A stretch of DNA of 64,000 nt from CAZAPG01 sp964486935 (lineage in GTDB: Bacteria; Chloroflexota; Anaerolineae; 4572-78; J111): positions 156,778 through 220,777 of the forward strand of contig CAZAPG010000006.1 in assembly GCA_964486935.1 (NCBI GenBank). Reading direction: 5' to 3'. Numbering within the stretch: position 1 is the stretch's first letter; each line of letters opens with the position of its first letter. Positions 16,138-24,167 of the stretch are shown piece after piece. The notes below the pieces were generated by a model. That model did not search any database. It worked only from the letters and a program-made list of their open reading frames with translations, and had not been told where the DNA came from. The position numbers and the translations under genes were made by a program.

Positions 16138-17232
16138 ATGATTACCCAACCTGAATCCTCTATTATCAAAGAAATCAAAGAGCAGCGCCCCCGTTTTCCG
16201 GTGGGGTTGTTAAGCCGGCAGGAAAAAGACCGCCTGATTGAGCGGGGGCTGGTTGGCCTGTACCGCTGGTATCTGGCCCGCTCTCAAGACACCCGAAACT
16301 GGAATCCCGACTATTCCTTTGAGTGGCCCAAATTGCGTACCGACCACTCCCCCCTGCTAAATGATATCATTGAAGGGTTTTATGCCGTTGAACAATTTGT
16401 ACCCGATTACACCGCCAGAGCCATTGATTTGGTCCGCAAAAGTTACGGACGCTCCCATTTTCACCTTCGCTGGGGTGCAGAAGAAGAGCGCCACGCCAAC
16501 CTGTGGCGCAACACCCTGCTCTTTTTGGGCGCTCGCAGCCCGGAATGGATTTGGGAATACACTCAGGCCCTGCACCAAAACCAGCGCTGGAGCCTGCCCT
16601 GGGATGACGTGCCGCACCTCAACTGCTATGTGGTTATTCAGGAGCGGGCCACCCAGTTGAATTATCTCAATACCCTGGCTATTGCCAGCGGCAAAAGCGA
16701 CCATTCTGAACTGGTCAATGATACCGACCCGGTGCTGGCCAAGGCAGCCTTAACTATTGCCGTGGACGAGGCCGCCCATTACCACTTTTTTCTGGAAGTG
16801 ACACGACTCTACCTGTACTACTATCCGGCGCAAACCATCCGGGCCTTGCTGGACGTGATAAATCATTTCACCATGCCGGCGCTCGATCTCATCTCGATTA
16901 TGCCTGATGTGGCCGATTTTGAAGAAGCCACCTACCGGGCCGGGGTGTACACCCCGCGCCAGCACGTGCAAGATGTGCTGGGCGTGGCCCTGCAACATTT
17001 GGGCAATATTGCCGACCGCAAAACCCTGGCCAGAGGCGTCAAACGCTCCCGGTTGGTTCCAGACCCCGACGGCAATTTGCGTGACACCGCCATTTTTGAT
17101 ATTTTTGACTACAACGCCGTTGAGTCCGCCGTTAAGCGGCTGTTTGGCCGCATTCAAAAACATGAGCAGGCCACCGGCCTGGCCCAGGTTGACCCCACCC
17201 ATTTTGTGCCCAGCGGTTTGGCCAATCAATAA
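16138..17232 (+). CDS. Acyl-ACP desaturase (diiron)
   Basis: 364 residues from the ATG at 16138, which has TTGGAG upstream; an ATG at 16099 would add 13 unlikely residues. Ferritin-like diiron ligands are visible: Glu85 (FYAVEQ), EEERH (115-119), Glu169 (QERA), and DEAAH with Glu211 and His214. These match soluble acyl-[acyl-carrier-protein] desaturases, which put a cis double bond into ACP-bound fatty acids. Divergent from carH across a shared operator, it suggests that membrane unsaturation is adjusted with light. Protein has no membrane segment, as expected for this class. Confidence 0.88.
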   Translation: MITQPESSIIKEIKEQRPRFPVGLLSRQEKDRLIERGLVGLYRWYLARSQDTRNWNPDYSFEWPKLRTDHSPLLNDIIEGFYAVEQFVPDYTARAIDLVRKSYGRSHFHLRWGAEEERHANLWRNTLLFLGARSPEWIWEYTQALHQNQRWSLPWDDVPHLNCYVVIQERATQLNYLNTLAIASGKSDHSELVNDTDPVLAKAALTIAVDEAAHYHFFLEVTRLYLYYYPAQTIRALLDVINHFTMPALDLISIMPDVADFEEATYRAGVYTPRQHVQDVLGVALQHLGNIADRKTLARGVKRSRLVPDPDGNLRDTAIFDIFDYNAVESAVKRLFGRIQKHEQATGLAQVDPTHFVPSGLANQ

Positions 17233-17251
17233 GCGAGCGGCCGCCGGTTAA

Positions 17252-18067
17252 TCACCGGCGACTGGCAACTAATGCTCCCTGGCAATCGGTATTTGACAGG
17301 CGTTGAATTTTGGCAGGGACTCGCGCCCGGCTCTCGCAGGCCAGCATCAGCGCCATGCCAAAGGTAATCAACGTATTGGTCAGCAAAAAGAAAATGAACT
17401 CCTCGATGGGCAGCCCGCCCACAAACAAATTAAGCGATTGGGCCGGGTCAATTGTCCAGGTGCCGCTGCCGATGGCCAGCGTGTCGGCAAAGCTAAGATA
17501 GAGGGCGGGCGGCAGCAGGCCCCACAACACCCAGCCTCGATAGTGCCATAAAATATCGGCCCCAAAGCCCAACTGGAACATTATCGGCAGTAAGGCCCAG
17601 GCCAGCTCCAGTCCCAAATACGTGCCTGGCCGCCAGCCCGCCAGCAAAATGGCCACCGACGCCAGCCACACTACGCCAACCACCAGCGTGGTCATCCAAC
17701 GCAGGTTGGGCCGGGCGCGAAAGTTGCGCTTGACGGGCAATCGCCGGGCCAAAAAGAGTATCCACAAGCCGGTGAGCAGGGTTTGCGCCACAAAAAAGAT
17801 ATACTCCTCTAGCGGAACCCAGCCCAGCACAATGCCTGTTACCAAATCAGGGTTGTACCACCACACGTTGGTGGCTACCAGATAGTTATCCCAGGGGGTG
17901 GTGTAAAGTACGGCAATTACAACGTGCGCCGCCAAAACCGGCCACGGCGATAAATTGCGCAATTGCGGCGGCAGCTTTCGGCCCCGGCGCAGTTCCCACC
18001 AGGTTAGCCCGACCAGTACCAGCAGCGGAATTCCTACAAACTGCATGAGAAAACCAAAATATGTCAT
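17252..18067 (-). CDS. Lycopene cyclase, fused CrtYc-CrtYd type
   Basis: 271 residues, seven or so membrane helices. Two homologous halves each carry the signature P-(L/I)-E-E-(Y/F)-I-F-F: VPLEEYIFF in the first, LPIEEFIFF in the second. Heterodimeric actinobacterial cyclases have these as two genes; fused versions occur in archaea and fungi. It should convert lycopene to beta-carotene in the membrane. A TTG at 18073 also opens the frame, but GGAG is six bases before the ATG at 18067. It follows the P450 gene directly. Confidence 0.9.
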   Translation of the reverse strand: MTYFGFLMQFVGIPLLVLVGLTWWELRRGRKLPPQLRNLSPWPVLAAHVVIAVLYTTPWDNYLVATNVWWYNPDLVTGIVLGWVPLEEYIFFVAQTLLTGLWILFLARRLPVKRNFRARPNLRWMTTLVVGVVWLASVAILLAGWRPGTYLGLELAWALLPIMFQLGFGADILWHYRGWVLWGLLPPALYLSFADTLAIGSGTWTIDPAQSLNLFVGGLPIEEFIFFLLTNTLITFGMALMLACESRARVPAKIQRLSNTDCQGALVASRR

Positions 18068-18069
18068 AT

Positions 18070-19377
18070 TCAACTCCGACGTTTTACGTTCATGAATACA
18101 CCCGGCCTGGGTTCCAACGTGGCCCCCATGTGCGGGTGAACTTTGCGGGATGTCAACGCAAGCTCAAATTGTTGAAGTATGCGGATTAGCACCACTTTGG
18201 CCTCGACCAGCCCAAAGGCCGCGCCGATGCAATTGCGCGGCCCGCCGCCAAACGGCACGTAAGTAAGGGCGGCTCGCTGCCGATTCTGCTGGGGGCTAAA
18301 GCGTTCCGGCGCAAACTGTTGTGGCCGGGGCCAATATTCCGGCTGCCGGTGCGACAGGTAAATAGAGTACATAACCCGCGTTCCCGCCGGAATGTGATAA
18401 CCCTGAAAATTCAAATCAGCCGCGGCTATCCGCATACCGGCGTGAATGGGGGGGTACAGCCGCAGAGACTCCTTGAGTATCTGGTCCAGATAATTGAGCT
18501 GCCCAACTGTTTGGTAGGTTGGTCGGCGGCTGCCAAGCGTGTCATCTATTTCTGTTTGCAGCCGGCGCAACAGGTGTGGGTGTCGCCCCAGCAGATAGAG
18601 AGTCCAGGCCAGCAGGGCGGTGCTGGTATCGTGCCCGGCAATGAGCATAGTCAGTAGTTGGTCACGGATTAAGTCATCGCTCATGCCGGGGGTGGTAATC
18701 AGCAAACCCAGTAAATCATCGGCCTGCCCCACAGCAGCGCGCCGCTGCCGGATAATTTGGAGCAGGTAGTCATCCACCTGCCTGAGGGCGCGCTTGTAAC
18801 CGGGCCGGGGGATGTTGGGCCAAACCAACCACGGCCCCGGCGAGATGTAGGCCAGCGCGCGCAATATTGGCCGCCACAACCGTTCCATGTCGGCGCTGAA
18901 ATCTACCTTGAACAGGGTTTTGATTAAAATGAGCAGGGCCACCCGGCGCATCTCTACCAGCATGTCCAGCGGTTTGCTTTCCGGCCAGTTGGCCACAATT
19001 TGGTCGCTGCAGGCGGCCATGGTGTCAACGTAGTTCAGCAGCATGGTGCGGTGCAGGGCCGGGTTCATGTGGCGGCGCAGGTTGTCGTGTCGCTCGTTAT
19101 CTTCTACCAAAACCCCGTGGCGCAGCAGTTGAGTCACGGGGTCTTGCTCCAGCCGCCAGCGCAGGTCATCCCGGTGAGTAACTAACACGAAGCGATTGGC
19201 CTGGGGACCCACCAGCACCACCGGACTGAAGCCGGGCATCGTAATCTGAAACACATTGCCCAACTCTTGATGCAATAGTTCTAACGCCGACAGAATATTT
19301 TGTTTTTTGATGAGCGCCTGCAAAGCCCGCAGGCCGGTTTGGCCGGTGGGCCTTGGCGGATTTATAAGGGTTGACAT
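18070..19377 (-). CDS. Cytochrome P450, possible carotene hydroxylase
   Basis: 435 residues with all P450 landmarks: I-helix AGHDTS (247-252), ExxR (Glu303/Arg306 in ESLRLYPP), and the heme-binding FGGGPRNCIG with Cys383. Wedged between lycopene cyclase and a hydrolase, near crtI, it resembles in context the Thermus CYP175A1 beta-carotene 3-hydroxylase. That would yield zeaxanthin-like xanthophylls. No redox partner gene is adjacent. Function beyond P450 is inferred from the neighbours. Confidence 0.93.
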   Translation of the reverse strand: MSTLINPPRPTGQTGLRALQALIKKQNILSALELLHQELGNVFQITMPGFSPVVLVGPQANRFVLVTHRDDLRWRLEQDPVTQLLRHGVLVEDNERHDNLRRHMNPALHRTMLLNYVDTMAACSDQIVANWPESKPLDMLVEMRRVALLILIKTLFKVDFSADMERLWRPILRALAYISPGPWLVWPNIPRPGYKRALRQVDDYLLQIIRQRRAAVGQADDLLGLLITTPGMSDDLIRDQLLTMLIAGHDTSTALLAWTLYLLGRHPHLLRRLQTEIDDTLGSRRPTYQTVGQLNYLDQILKESLRLYPPIHAGMRIAAADLNFQGYHIPAGTRVMYSIYLSHRQPEYWPRPQQFAPERFSPQQNRQRAALTYVPFGGGPRNCIGAAFGLVEAKVVLIRILQQFELALTSRKVHPHMGATLEPRPGVFMNVKRRS

Positions 19378-19392
19378 TGGCTTATTCTGTAA

Positions 19393-20217
19393 TCAGGCCG
19401 CCAAAAAGCGGCGGGCAAAATCTGAAACGGTATGCTCAAGGTGCGGCCAGGCATCAAGTTCGGCATTGACCAGATCGTGCCCAACCGTTATTTCAATGTA
19501 ATGCAGCGGTCCCGGCAACCGCTGCAACATGCGGCGAGTGTTGCCGGGTTTGGCAACTTCATCTTGCGTGCCTTGAATAACCAGGGTGGGGCAGCTCACC
19601 TGCGGGGCCAGTTGGTATGCGGTCTGCCCAACCCGGTCCAGTTGTTCAAACACAGTTGTTGGAATTTTTAGCCGGCGGAGCGTCTCCTGCACCTGGGGGT
19701 CATCCAGATTGATATCAGCCAGAAAGTTTTGAACGCCGCGCCGAACTTGCGGGTCAGAAAAATTGACTTTTTTGAAAGGACGCACGTGGCGCATAATGGG
19801 CTTTAACGAGATGCCGATTAAGCGCTGCCACCAGGTAGCTAACTGCCAAAAGGGAGCCAGTAAAATCAGGCCCGCCGGCCGGCGCGAGGCAGCCACCCGG
19901 ATGGCTAACGCCGCCCCCATCGAATACCCCGCTACCAGCACCGGGTGATGGTGGCGCTGGAGTTGCGCCAGCGCCTCTTCTACCGCAGACGCCCATTCAG
20001 TGTGATGCCGTTCAAACAAGGTGTCAATATCCGCGCCAAACCCGGGTAGCAGCAAGCCCCGCACGGTCCAGCCGGCTTGATGCAGTACCTGGCCCAAAGG
20101 CCGCAACTCTGCGGGCGTCCCCGGAAAACCGTGTACCAGTAGAATGGCAGGGTGTCCCGCCGGCCAGTAAAATGGTTGGTGTTCTTCGCTTTGAAAAAGT
20201 TTTAATTCTTGCAGCAC
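19393..20217 (-). CDS. Alpha/beta hydrolase (esterase/lipase type)
   Basis: About 274 residues with LLVHGFPGTP (oxyanion hole), nucleophile elbow GYSMGA, and a C-terminal VGHDL His, similar to monoacylglycerol lipase / carboxylesterase Est-type proteins. The open frame extends to a TTG at 20301, but a canonical promoter (TTGACA-17-TAATAT) sits inside that extension, so translation must begin later. GTG at 20217 with AAAGG upstream is my choice. First gene of the hydrolase-P450-cyclase run. It could act on a carotenoid ester or glycolipid, but nothing in the sequence proves it. Confidence 0.82.
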   Translation of the reverse strand: MLQELKLFQSEEHQPFYWPAGHPAILLVHGFPGTPAELRPLGQVLHQAGWTVRGLLLPGFGADIDTLFERHHTEWASAVEEALAQLQRHHHPVLVAGYSMGAALAIRVAASRRPAGLILLAPFWQLATWWQRLIGISLKPIMRHVRPFKKVNFSDPQVRRGVQNFLADINLDDPQVQETLRRLKIPTTVFEQLDRVGQTAYQLAPQVSCPTLVIQGTQDEVAKPGNTRRMLQRLPGPLHYIEITVGHDLVNAELDAWPHLEHTVSDFARRFLAA

Positions 20218-20257
20218 GCGCTCAACCTTTAATTGATTTTTTATACTGCCACCGGCG

Positions 20258-20286
20258 ATATTAACATCAAATCGAGATTTTGTCAA
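20258..20286 (-). promoter_or_regulatory. Promoter of the hydrolase-P450-cyclase operon
   Basis: On the minus strand TTGACA (plus 20281-20286) and TAATAT (plus 20258-20263) are separated by exactly 17 bases: near-consensus sigma-70. The -35 lies in the left arm of the inverted repeat of site C. Confidence 0.75.
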
Positions 20287-20324
20287 TATTTTTCCTTGCA
20301 ATATATTGACAAAACATATACAAA
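20278..20324. promoter_or_regulatory. CarH-like symmetric operator between divergent carotenoid operons (site C)
   Basis: TTTTGTCAATAT (20278-20289) and ATATTGACAAAA (20303-20314) form a perfect 12-bp inverted repeat with a 13-bp spacer. Each arm contains the -35 box of one of the two divergent promoters. On the plus strand GACAAA (20308-20313) and TACAAA (20319-20324) are 11 bases apart, as at sites A and B, with a weaker TGCAAT 11 bases further left. Confidence 0.6.
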
Positions 20325-20335
20325 TATGTTATGCT
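20306..20335 (+). promoter_or_regulatory. crtI: Promoter of crtI
   Basis: TTGACA (20306-20311) and TATGCT (20330-20335) are 18 bases apart. Transcription would start near 20342, just ahead of a 44-codon upstream ORF. Confidence 0.6.
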
Positions 20336-20344
20336 TATAGCAAG

Positions 20345-20479
20345 ATGGCTGCTCATCAACGACCAATTGCCGTGAATGAGGCAAAAATATTGGGTCGCAA
20401 ATTCAGTAGTCGAAAAAAAATTTTAGAAGAGTTGAATGGTGTAACTTATGAAGCAAAAGAAAATTATTGTGATTGGTAG
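20345..20479 (+). CDS. Possible leaderless upstream ORF of crtI (44 aa)
   Basis: ATG lies about three bases after the predicted crtI transcription start, so it would be read from a leaderless message. The peptide (MAAHQRPIAVNEAKILGRKF, then SSRKKILEELNG) is basic and protein-like, and overlaps the first 32 bases of crtI in another frame. Translation through it could couple to crtI, whose own ribosome site is weak. No homologue known to me; it may be non-coding. Confidence 0.3.
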   Translation: MAAHQRPIAVNEAKILGRKFSSRKKILEELNGVTYEAKENYCDW

Positions 20480-21944
20480 CGGGTTTGGGGGATTGGCCGC
20501 AGCTATTCGGCTGGCCGCCAAAGGCAACCAGGTTGAAATTTTTGAAAAGCGCGACAAGCTGGGCGGTCGCGCTTACGTGTATGAAATCAACGGCTTTAAG
20601 TTTGATGGCGGCCCGACCGTTATCACCGCCCCCTTTATGTTTGACGACCTGTTTGCCGCGGCCGGCAAGCGTCGAGAAGATTATATCACCTTTACGCCGT
20701 GTGACCCCTATTACAGAATTTACGACCACAGCGGACGTCACTTTGATTACAATGGCGACGAGCAGTTTACGCTCAACCAGATTGAAAAGTGGAATCCCGC
20801 CGACAAAGAAGGCTACCAGAAGTTTATCAGCACCACTAAAGCCATTTTTGAAAAAGGGTTTATCGATCTGGCCGACAAGCCGTTTTTGTCGGCGATGGAT
20901 ATGGTCAAGGTTGCGCCAGATTTAATCAAGCTGCAATCATACCTGAGCGTTTACCAGTACGCCTCAAAATTTATTAAAGATGACTTTCTGCGGCGCTGCT
21001 TCTCGTTTCACCCGCTGCTGGTGGGCGGCAATCCGTTCGATGCCTCATCCATCTATGCTATGATCCACTACCTGGAACGCGAATGGGGCATTCATTACGC
21101 AATGGGCGGCACTGGCGCCATTGTCGAGGCGCTGGGGCGTCTGTTTGAGGAGCTGGGCGGGCGGGTTCACCTGAACGCGGAAGTAGACGAGATTCTGGTT
21201 GACGGCCAGCGGCAGCGAGTCACCGGTATCCGGCTGGCGGATGGGTCCATCCATCACGCCGATGATATTGTCAGCAACGCCGACGTGGCCTTTACCTACC
21301 GCAATCTAATTCCAGAGGTGTATCGCCGCAAATACACCAACCGTAAAATTGAAAAGATGAAATACAGCATGTCGCTGTTTGTAATTTATTTTGGCACCAG
21401 GCGGCGCTACACCGACACCGGGTTGGCTCACCACAACATTATTTTGGGCGAGCGTTACCAGGGTCTGCTCAACGACATTTTCCACAACAAGGTGCTGGCC
21501 AACGACTTCTCCCTTTACCTGCACATGCCCACCCTGACCGACCCCTCGATTGCGCCGGAGGGACACGAAGCCTTTTACGTCCTCTCGCCCGTGCCGCACC
21601 TGGGCGCGGATATCGACTGGACGCAGGCGGCCAAACCTTACCGCGATGCCATTATGCAATTTCTGGAGGACAACTACCTGCCCGATTTGCAGGCCAACAT
21701 TGTGGCCGAGCATTACATTGACCCGCTGCACTTTCAAAATACGCTCAACAGCTACCTTGGCTCCGCCTTTTCGGTGCAGCCTATTTTGACCCAATCGGCC
21801 TGGTTCCGGCCCCACAACCGCTCCGAAGATTTTGAGAACCTCTATTTTGTGGGCGCGGGCACGCATCCGGGGGCCGGGCTGCCGGGGGTGCTCTCTTCGG
21901 CCAAAATTGCCGAAAAGCTGCTGAACGGCGTCAACCCACATTAG
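20448..21944 (+). CDS. crtI: Phytoene desaturase
   Basis: 498 residues. Dinucleotide-binding VIGSGFGGLAAAIRLAAKG, EKRDKLGGRAYVYEINGFKF with DGGPTVIT, and the C-terminal FAD motif LYFVGAGTHPGAGLPGVLSS are characteristic of bacterial CrtI. It introduces the double bonds that turn phytoene into lycopene (or neurosporene). It is monocistronic here, with a terminator after it, divergent from the P450-cyclase operon. The phytoene synthase gene crtB is not in this window. Confidence 0.95.
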   Translation: MKQKKIIVIGSGFGGLAAAIRLAAKGNQVEIFEKRDKLGGRAYVYEINGFKFDGGPTVITAPFMFDDLFAAAGKRREDYITFTPCDPYYRIYDHSGRHFDYNGDEQFTLNQIEKWNPADKEGYQKFISTTKAIFEKGFIDLADKPFLSAMDMVKVAPDLIKLQSYLSVYQYASKFIKDDFLRRCFSFHPLLVGGNPFDASSIYAMIHYLEREWGIHYAMGGTGAIVEALGRLFEELGGRVHLNAEVDEILVDGQRQRVTGIRLADGSIHHADDIVSNADVAFTYRNLIPEVYRRKYTNRKIEKMKYSMSLFVIYFGTRRRYTDTGLAHHNIILGERYQGLLNDIFHNKVLANDFSLYLHMPTLTDPSIAPEGHEAFYVLSPVPHLGADIDWTQAAKPYRDAIMQFLEDNYLPDLQANIVAEHYIDPLHFQNTLNSYLGSAFSVQPILTQSAWFRPHNRSEDFENLYFVGAGTHPGAGLPGVLSSAKIAEKLLNGVNPH

Positions 21945-21972
21945 CCCCTGCTGCAACCTGATTTTTTACGGG

Positions 21973-22016
21973 ACACGCAACACGGTTAGCCGCATGTGTT
22001 GCGTGTTTTGTTTTTC
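21973..22016 (+). terminator. Terminator of crtI
   Basis: ACACGCAACAC (21973-21983) pairs with GTGTTGCGTGT (21996-22006), followed by TTTTGTTTTT. Confidence 0.9.
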
Positions 22017-22070
22017 CCCTGGCAGTTATTCTTTTTAACCCTTCAAAATCTGTGGTAAAATACCCCCGCC

Positions 22071-23936
22071 ATGACGACTCCAAACATCGAGCAAGTTCTC
22101 AAAAATTTACCGGCCAAACCCGGCGTCTACCTGCACAAAAACGCCCAGGATAAAGTGATTTACGTGGGCAAGGCGGTCAACCTGAAAAGCCGGGTGCGCT
22201 CCTACTTTCACAAATCGGCCCAAACCAACGCCAAAACCCGGCGGCTGGTCAACGAGATTGCCAGCATCGACTTTATTGTGGCCGAAACTGAACTGGAAGC
22301 GTTGCTGCTGGAAAACACGCTCATCAAAAAATACCAGCCGCGCTACAACGTGCGCCTCAAAGATGACAAGCGCTACCCCTACATCAAAGTTCACTGGCAG
22401 GAGCCTTACCCCAAAGTAACCACCACCCGCCGCCTGCAAAATGATGGCGCGCGCTACTTTGGCCCATACACCGCCGCCTGGGCCGCCTACCAAACGCTCG
22501 ACTTGGTTCGCAAAGTCTTTCCCTACCTCACCTGCAACCGGGTCATCACCGGCGCCGACGAGCGGGCCTGCCTCTATTACCACATTGGCCGCTGCGCCGC
22601 GCCGTGCATTGGGGCCGTCAATCGAGAAGAGTACCGGGAAATTATTGATGGATTGTGCGACTTTTTAGGCGGCAACACCGAGCCGGTGGTAGTCGACATG
22701 CAGCGTCAAATGGATGAGGCCGCCGAACAACTGGATTTTGAGCGGGCCGCCCAACTGCGAGACCAAATCAAGGCCATCGACCAGATTGTCGAAAAGCAAA
22801 AGGTTGTCAACGCCAACACCCTGGATGAGGATGTCATTGCTTTTGCTCGCGCCGATGGCGACGCTTGCGTGCAGGTCTTTTTTATCCGCAGCGGCAAGCT
22901 GGTGGGACGAGATTATTTTGTGCTCGAGGGTACCGCCGACGAGGACAACGCCGAAATTATGACCTCGTTTCTGAAACAATTTTACGACCAGGCCGCCACC
23001 ATCCCTCCTCAAATTTTGCTGCCGCAAGATGTAGACGAGCTAATGATTATCCGCGACTGGCTCAAAAGCAAACGGGGCGCCGATGTGAAAATCAAGGTGC
23101 CGCGCCGGGGCAAACAGAAAGAACTGCTCCAAATGGCTGCTGAAAACGCCTCGGAAACGCTCACCCATTTGCGCGCCCAATGGGCCGCCGACGAAAGCAA
23201 ACAAACCGAGGCCCTGGCCGAGCTTCAGCAGGCGCTGAACCTGCCGGAACCGCCCGTGCGCATCGAATGTTATGATGTCAGCACTTTGCAAGGCACCAAC
23301 ACCGTCGGTTCAATGGTGGTGTTTGTTAAAGGAACACCCCGCAAAAGTGATTACCGCCGCTTTAAAATAAAAGTCGTCCAGGGCCAGGATGATTACGCCA
23401 GCATGCAAGAGATGCTGCGTCGTCGCTTTCATAGAATCAATAATGACCAGTTAGGCATGTCCAACGCCGCCAACCTTCCCACCTCGCCCAAAGAAGATAG
23501 TTGGTCTATTTTGCCCAATCTCATCATTATTGATGGCGGCAAAGGGCAGCTCAACGCCGCTTTGGAAGTCCTTGAAGAATTTGAATTGCGCGACGCCATC
23601 CCAATTGTAGGGCTGGCCAAACGGGAGGAAGAGATTTTTCTGCCAGACCAGCCCACGCCGGTCATTTTGCCCCGTAAATCGCAGGGACTTTTTTTGGTGC
23701 AGCGTGTCCGCGATGAAGCGCACCGTTTTGGCGTTACTTACCATCGTAACCTGCGGGGCAAAAGCGCCGTACGTTCCAAACTGGATGACATCCCCGGCGT
23801 TGGCCCCAAACGTCGTCGGGAGTTGCTCAAAAAGTTTGGCTCTGTAGATGCTATTCGCGACGCTTCGATTGATGAGTTGGCTGCCGTGCCCGGGATGAAC
23901 AAAAAAACCGCTGAAACCATCAAATCTCAAATTTAG
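22071..23936 (+). CDS. uvrC: UvrABC nuclease subunit C
   Basis: 621 residues, normal length. N-terminal GIY-YIG nuclease (KPGVYLHKN, VIYVGKAVNLKSRVRSYF), a UVR motif near 200-235 that contacts UvrB (MDEAAEQLDFERAAQLRDQI), an RNase-H-like second nuclease domain (about 390-540) and two helix-hairpin-helix motifs at the end (DIPGVGPKRRRELLKKFGS). It makes both incisions in nucleotide excision repair. A TAAAAT box (22054-22059) ends only 11 bases before the ATG and no ribosome site is visible, suggesting a leaderless transcript. Position next to the carotenoid and photolyase genes fits a UV/light-damage theme. Confidence 0.97.
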   Translation: MTTPNIEQVLKNLPAKPGVYLHKNAQDKVIYVGKAVNLKSRVRSYFHKSAQTNAKTRRLVNEIASIDFIVAETELEALLLENTLIKKYQPRYNVRLKDDKRYPYIKVHWQEPYPKVTTTRRLQNDGARYFGPYTAAWAAYQTLDLVRKVFPYLTCNRVITGADERACLYYHIGRCAAPCIGAVNREEYREIIDGLCDFLGGNTEPVVVDMQRQMDEAAEQLDFERAAQLRDQIKAIDQIVEKQKVVNANTLDEDVIAFARADGDACVQVFFIRSGKLVGRDYFVLEGTADEDNAEIMTSFLKQFYDQAATIPPQILLPQDVDELMIIRDWLKSKRGADVKIKVPRRGKQKELLQMAAENASETLTHLRAQWAADESKQTEALAELQQALNLPEPPVRIECYDVSTLQGTNTVGSMVVFVKGTPRKSDYRRFKIKVVQGQDDYASMQEMLRRRFHRINNDQLGMSNAANLPTSPKEDSWSILPNLIIIDGGKGQLNAALEVLEEFELRDAIPIVGLAKREEEIFLPDQPTPVILPRKSQGLFLVQRVRDEAHRFGVTYHRNLRGKSAVRSKLDDIPGVGPKRRRELLKKFGSVDAIRDASIDELAAVPGMNKKTAETIKSQI

Positions 23937-24054
23937 CGGCGTTTGGTTTGCGTAGGGTGGGCGGCAAATTGCCATTGTAGAGACGTCAAGTAATGAGCCA
24001 AATTTACCGGTATACTGGATGTAGTTCAATAAAATCTTTCTTCTCCTCCTTTTG

Positions 24055-24087
24055 AAAAAGCTGGGTTGCGGCAACCCAGCTTTTTTT
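24055..24087 (+). terminator. Terminator downstream of uvrC
   Basis: AAAAAGCTGGGTTGC (24055-24069) pairs with GCAACCCAGCTTTTT (24071-24085), with T and A tracts on both sides, so it could act in both directions. Confidence 0.9.
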
Positions 24088-24167
24088 GATTCTTCGCTTT
24101 GGGGTAATTGCCCTTGCCGCCATTTCATCTAAAATATCTCTCAACTATTCAATGAGGCAAAATAAAA

